Shown piece after piece: positions 62,631 to 64,000 of a stretch of DNA of 64,000 nt. Each line of letters begins with the position of its first letter. The stretch's first letter is position 1. Under the pieces are notes generated by a model, which ran no database searches, was not told where the DNA came from, and saw only the letters and a list, made by a program, of their open reading frames with translations. The translations under genes were made by a program, and so were the position numbers. The stretch covers positions 98,810 through 162,809 of the forward strand of contig JAFZZK010000005.1 in the NCBI GenBank assembly GCA_017615795.1, read 5' to 3'. The stretch is from Bacteroidales bacterium (lineage in GTDB: Bacteria; Bacteroidota; Bacteroidia; Bacteroidales; WCHB1-69).

Positions 62631-63836
62631 ATGGATACCTATCGTTTCAGAAAAAGAATACACAAGTTGCCGGGGAAGGTGATTCACCGCGTGCCGCTGC
62701 CGGAACCGCAGGTGGTGGAAGGCCACGGCGCGCGGGCAAAGATCGGCGAGATTTGTCGGGAGTGCAGCTACAAGCAGGTGCTGTTGGTGACCGACCAGAC
62801 GCTGCAAAAGCTCGGCTACGAACAGAAGATAGTGCAGTCGCTGGAAGAGGCCGGGGTGGGGTACACCCTCTTCGCCGACATCAACTCCGAACCGAACATC
62901 ACACTGATTGACGAAGGTCGCAAAATCGCGATGGAGTGCCAGACCGAGTGCGTGATTGCCCTCGGTGGCGGCTCGGTGATGGACACCTGCAAGATGATCT
63001 CCGCCGGTGTGAAGATGCATCATCTCAGCACTAAGACTCTGCTGCGCAAGTTCTTGGTGGTGCCAGGAAAGACATTGCCGATGATTACCGTACCCTCTAC
63101 AGCTGGCACAGGCGCGGAGGTGACCGTGGGCGCCGTCGTGACCAACGCGCGCGGCACGAAGGGTTCCACCGTGCTGGTCGGGTTGGACGTGACACACGTG
63201 GTCCTTGACAGCGAGCTCACCATCCACGCGCCGCAGCTGGTGACCGCCGCCTGCGGGATGGACGCCCTCAGTCATGTGGTAGAAGGAACCCTCAGCGATG
63301 TGGCGGTCTATGTGGAGGATGCCTACCATTCCTTGGAGGGCGTGCGGCTGATTCTGCAACATCTGCCCGTGGTGATGCGCGAGCCGGAGAACATCGAGTC
63401 GCGCTTGGCGATGTGCCGTGCGGCCATGTACGGCGGCAACGCCATCAACACGCAGCTGGCGGGCTACATACACGCCTTTGCCCACAGCATCGGGGCCAAG
63501 TATCATATCCCGCACGGCCAGGCTATCACGCTGATGATGCTGCCCGTGTTGGAATACCAGAAAGAGACTTGCTTGGAGAAATACGCGATTATGGCCCGTT
63601 ATTGCCATCTTGTTGAGGAATCAGCCTCCGACAACGAGGCCGCTGAAAGATTCCTCCAAGCTGTTCGGGAACTGATTGTAACCTGCGGATTGGACAAGCT
63701 GGAATTACCTGTGCAGCCCGACGACTATGAAGAACTCACCCGTATGGTCGCCGCCGACTCCATCAACTACTCCGCCCCGATGACGTTCAGCAATGAGGAT
63801 ATCGAGAGGGTGCTGGAGAAGGTGAGCGTGCGGTGA
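62631..63836 (+). CDS. Iron-containing alcohol dehydrogenase
   Basis: A 401-residue group III dehydrogenase, from the ATG at 62631 (MDTYRFRKRIHKLPGKVI); the frame is open to 62586, but the added residues are not family-like. The NAD(P) loop is ALGGGSVMDTCK, with PSTAGTGAEVT downstream. Metal ligands are in GMDALSHVVEG and HAFAHSIGAKYHIPHGQA. The nearest relatives by eye are butanol-dehydrogenase-like enzymes of anaerobes. The substrate aldehyde or alcohol is not predictable. It converges with the minus-strand gene at the right edge, 13 nt away. Confidence 0.93.
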   Translation: MDTYRFRKRIHKLPGKVIHRVPLPEPQVVEGHGARAKIGEICRECSYKQVLLVTDQTLQKLGYEQKIVQSLEEAGVGYTLFADINSEPNITLIDEGRKIAMECQTECVIALGGGSVMDTCKMISAGVKMHHLSTKTLLRKFLVVPGKTLPMITVPSTAGTGAEVTVGAVVTNARGTKGSTVLVGLDVTHVVLDSELTIHAPQLVTAACGMDALSHVVEGTLSDVAVYVEDAYHSLEGVRLILQHLPVVMREPENIESRLAMCRAAMYGGNAINTQLAGYIHAFAHSIGAKYHIPHGQAITLMMLPVLEYQKETCLEKYAIMARYCHLVEESASDNEAAERFLQAVRELIVTCGLDKLELPVQPDDYEELTRMVAADSINYSAPMTFSNEDIERVLEKVSVR

Positions 63837-63849
63837 TTGGAAAACCGTA

Positions 63850-64000
63850 TTATCCGAAGATGGCGTTGCGGCCCGTTGTCTGATAGTCTGTGTCGAAGGG
63901 CTCCAGATCCAACACGCGCGCGGTCAATTCCCAAAACTCCGACAATTGATGGAGGGTTTCACTTGAATTGTCCAATTTCCCTTGTGTCAGATCCGCCAGC
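63850..64000 (-). CDS. C-terminal fragment of an unrecognised gene
   Basis: The last 49 codons of a minus-strand gene that continues beyond the right edge, with a TAA stop at 63850-63852. The tail contains LDNSSETLHQLSEFWELTARVLDLEPFD in a helical pattern and ends GRNAIFG. The frame is clean and the codon use matches neighbours, so it is probably real, but no family can be named from this piece. Confidence 0.6.
   Translation of the reverse strand, partial: LADLTQGKLDNSSETLHQLSEFWELTARVLDLEPFDTDYQTTGRNAIFG

Overview
The window looks like chromosomal DNA of a Bacteroidetes bacterium, most likely an uncultured Bacteroidales of gut, rumen or similar anaerobic origin. Nearly every transcription unit starts behind the phylum's -7 box (TAnnTTTG, here TATTTTTG, TATCTTTG, TACCTTTG or TACTTTTG). 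Shine-Dalgarno sites are almost absent. The secreted proteins include a FISUMP-domain giant, a BspA-type LRR protein and a subtilase with an N-terminal signal peptide. No phage, transposase, integrase or CRISPR array was seen. Two tRNA genes (Asn-GTT, Cys-GCA) are present.

Layout. 1-9835 is one long minus-strand gene train. From its promoter side it holds an ABC ATPase, a small membrane protein, a membrane permease, a GntR/YtrA regulator, SppA, a subtilase fused to a probable outer-membrane barrel, a MacB-like ABC ATPase with two FtsX/MacB permeases, and the start of a membrane fusion protein. 10093-15522 holds ispE, a YitT-family protein, tRNA-Asn, pyrG and purF. 15749-22354 is a single 2201-residue glycine-rich and Ig-like secreted protein. 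22656-33828 holds sbcDC, another YitT protein, purA, a secreted tandem TldD/PmbA-like protein whose metal-binding motifs are degenerate, and pyrBI. tRNA-Cys follows.

34199-43599 and 53409-56295 are accessory regions of uncharacterised genes: WG-repeat, Sel1/esterase, LRR and small proteins, and four members of a paralogous family sharing a GRTPDxIRFQPGDIVEV-like core. Their promoters carry two kinds of short inverted repeat. CTGCTAATAGCAG lies exactly 27 nt upstream of three -7 boxes. TTTGTAACCTTACAAA lies exactly 26 nt from the -7 boxes on both sides of two divergent promoter pairs. This fixed geometry suggests at least two uncharacterised regulons and is the best candidate here for something undescribed.

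Between these regions (43917-53105) is an AT-richer defence segment with an EVE-domain McrB plus McrC, a DUF4143-type ATPase, an N-formylglutamate amidohydrolase-like protein and a single-chain restriction-modification-specificity enzyme. It also holds two copies of a long imperfect palindromic element. 56380-62537 encodes an AddB/AddA-like helicase-nuclease pair. The window ends with an iron-dependent alcohol dehydrogenase and the C-terminus of an unrecognised minus-strand gene.

Nucleotide biosynthesis (purF, pyrG, purA, pyrB, pyrI) and recombination and repair (sbcDC, addAB-like) are the clearest core functions. Calls rest on reading translated sequence and motifs by eye. No database search was run.
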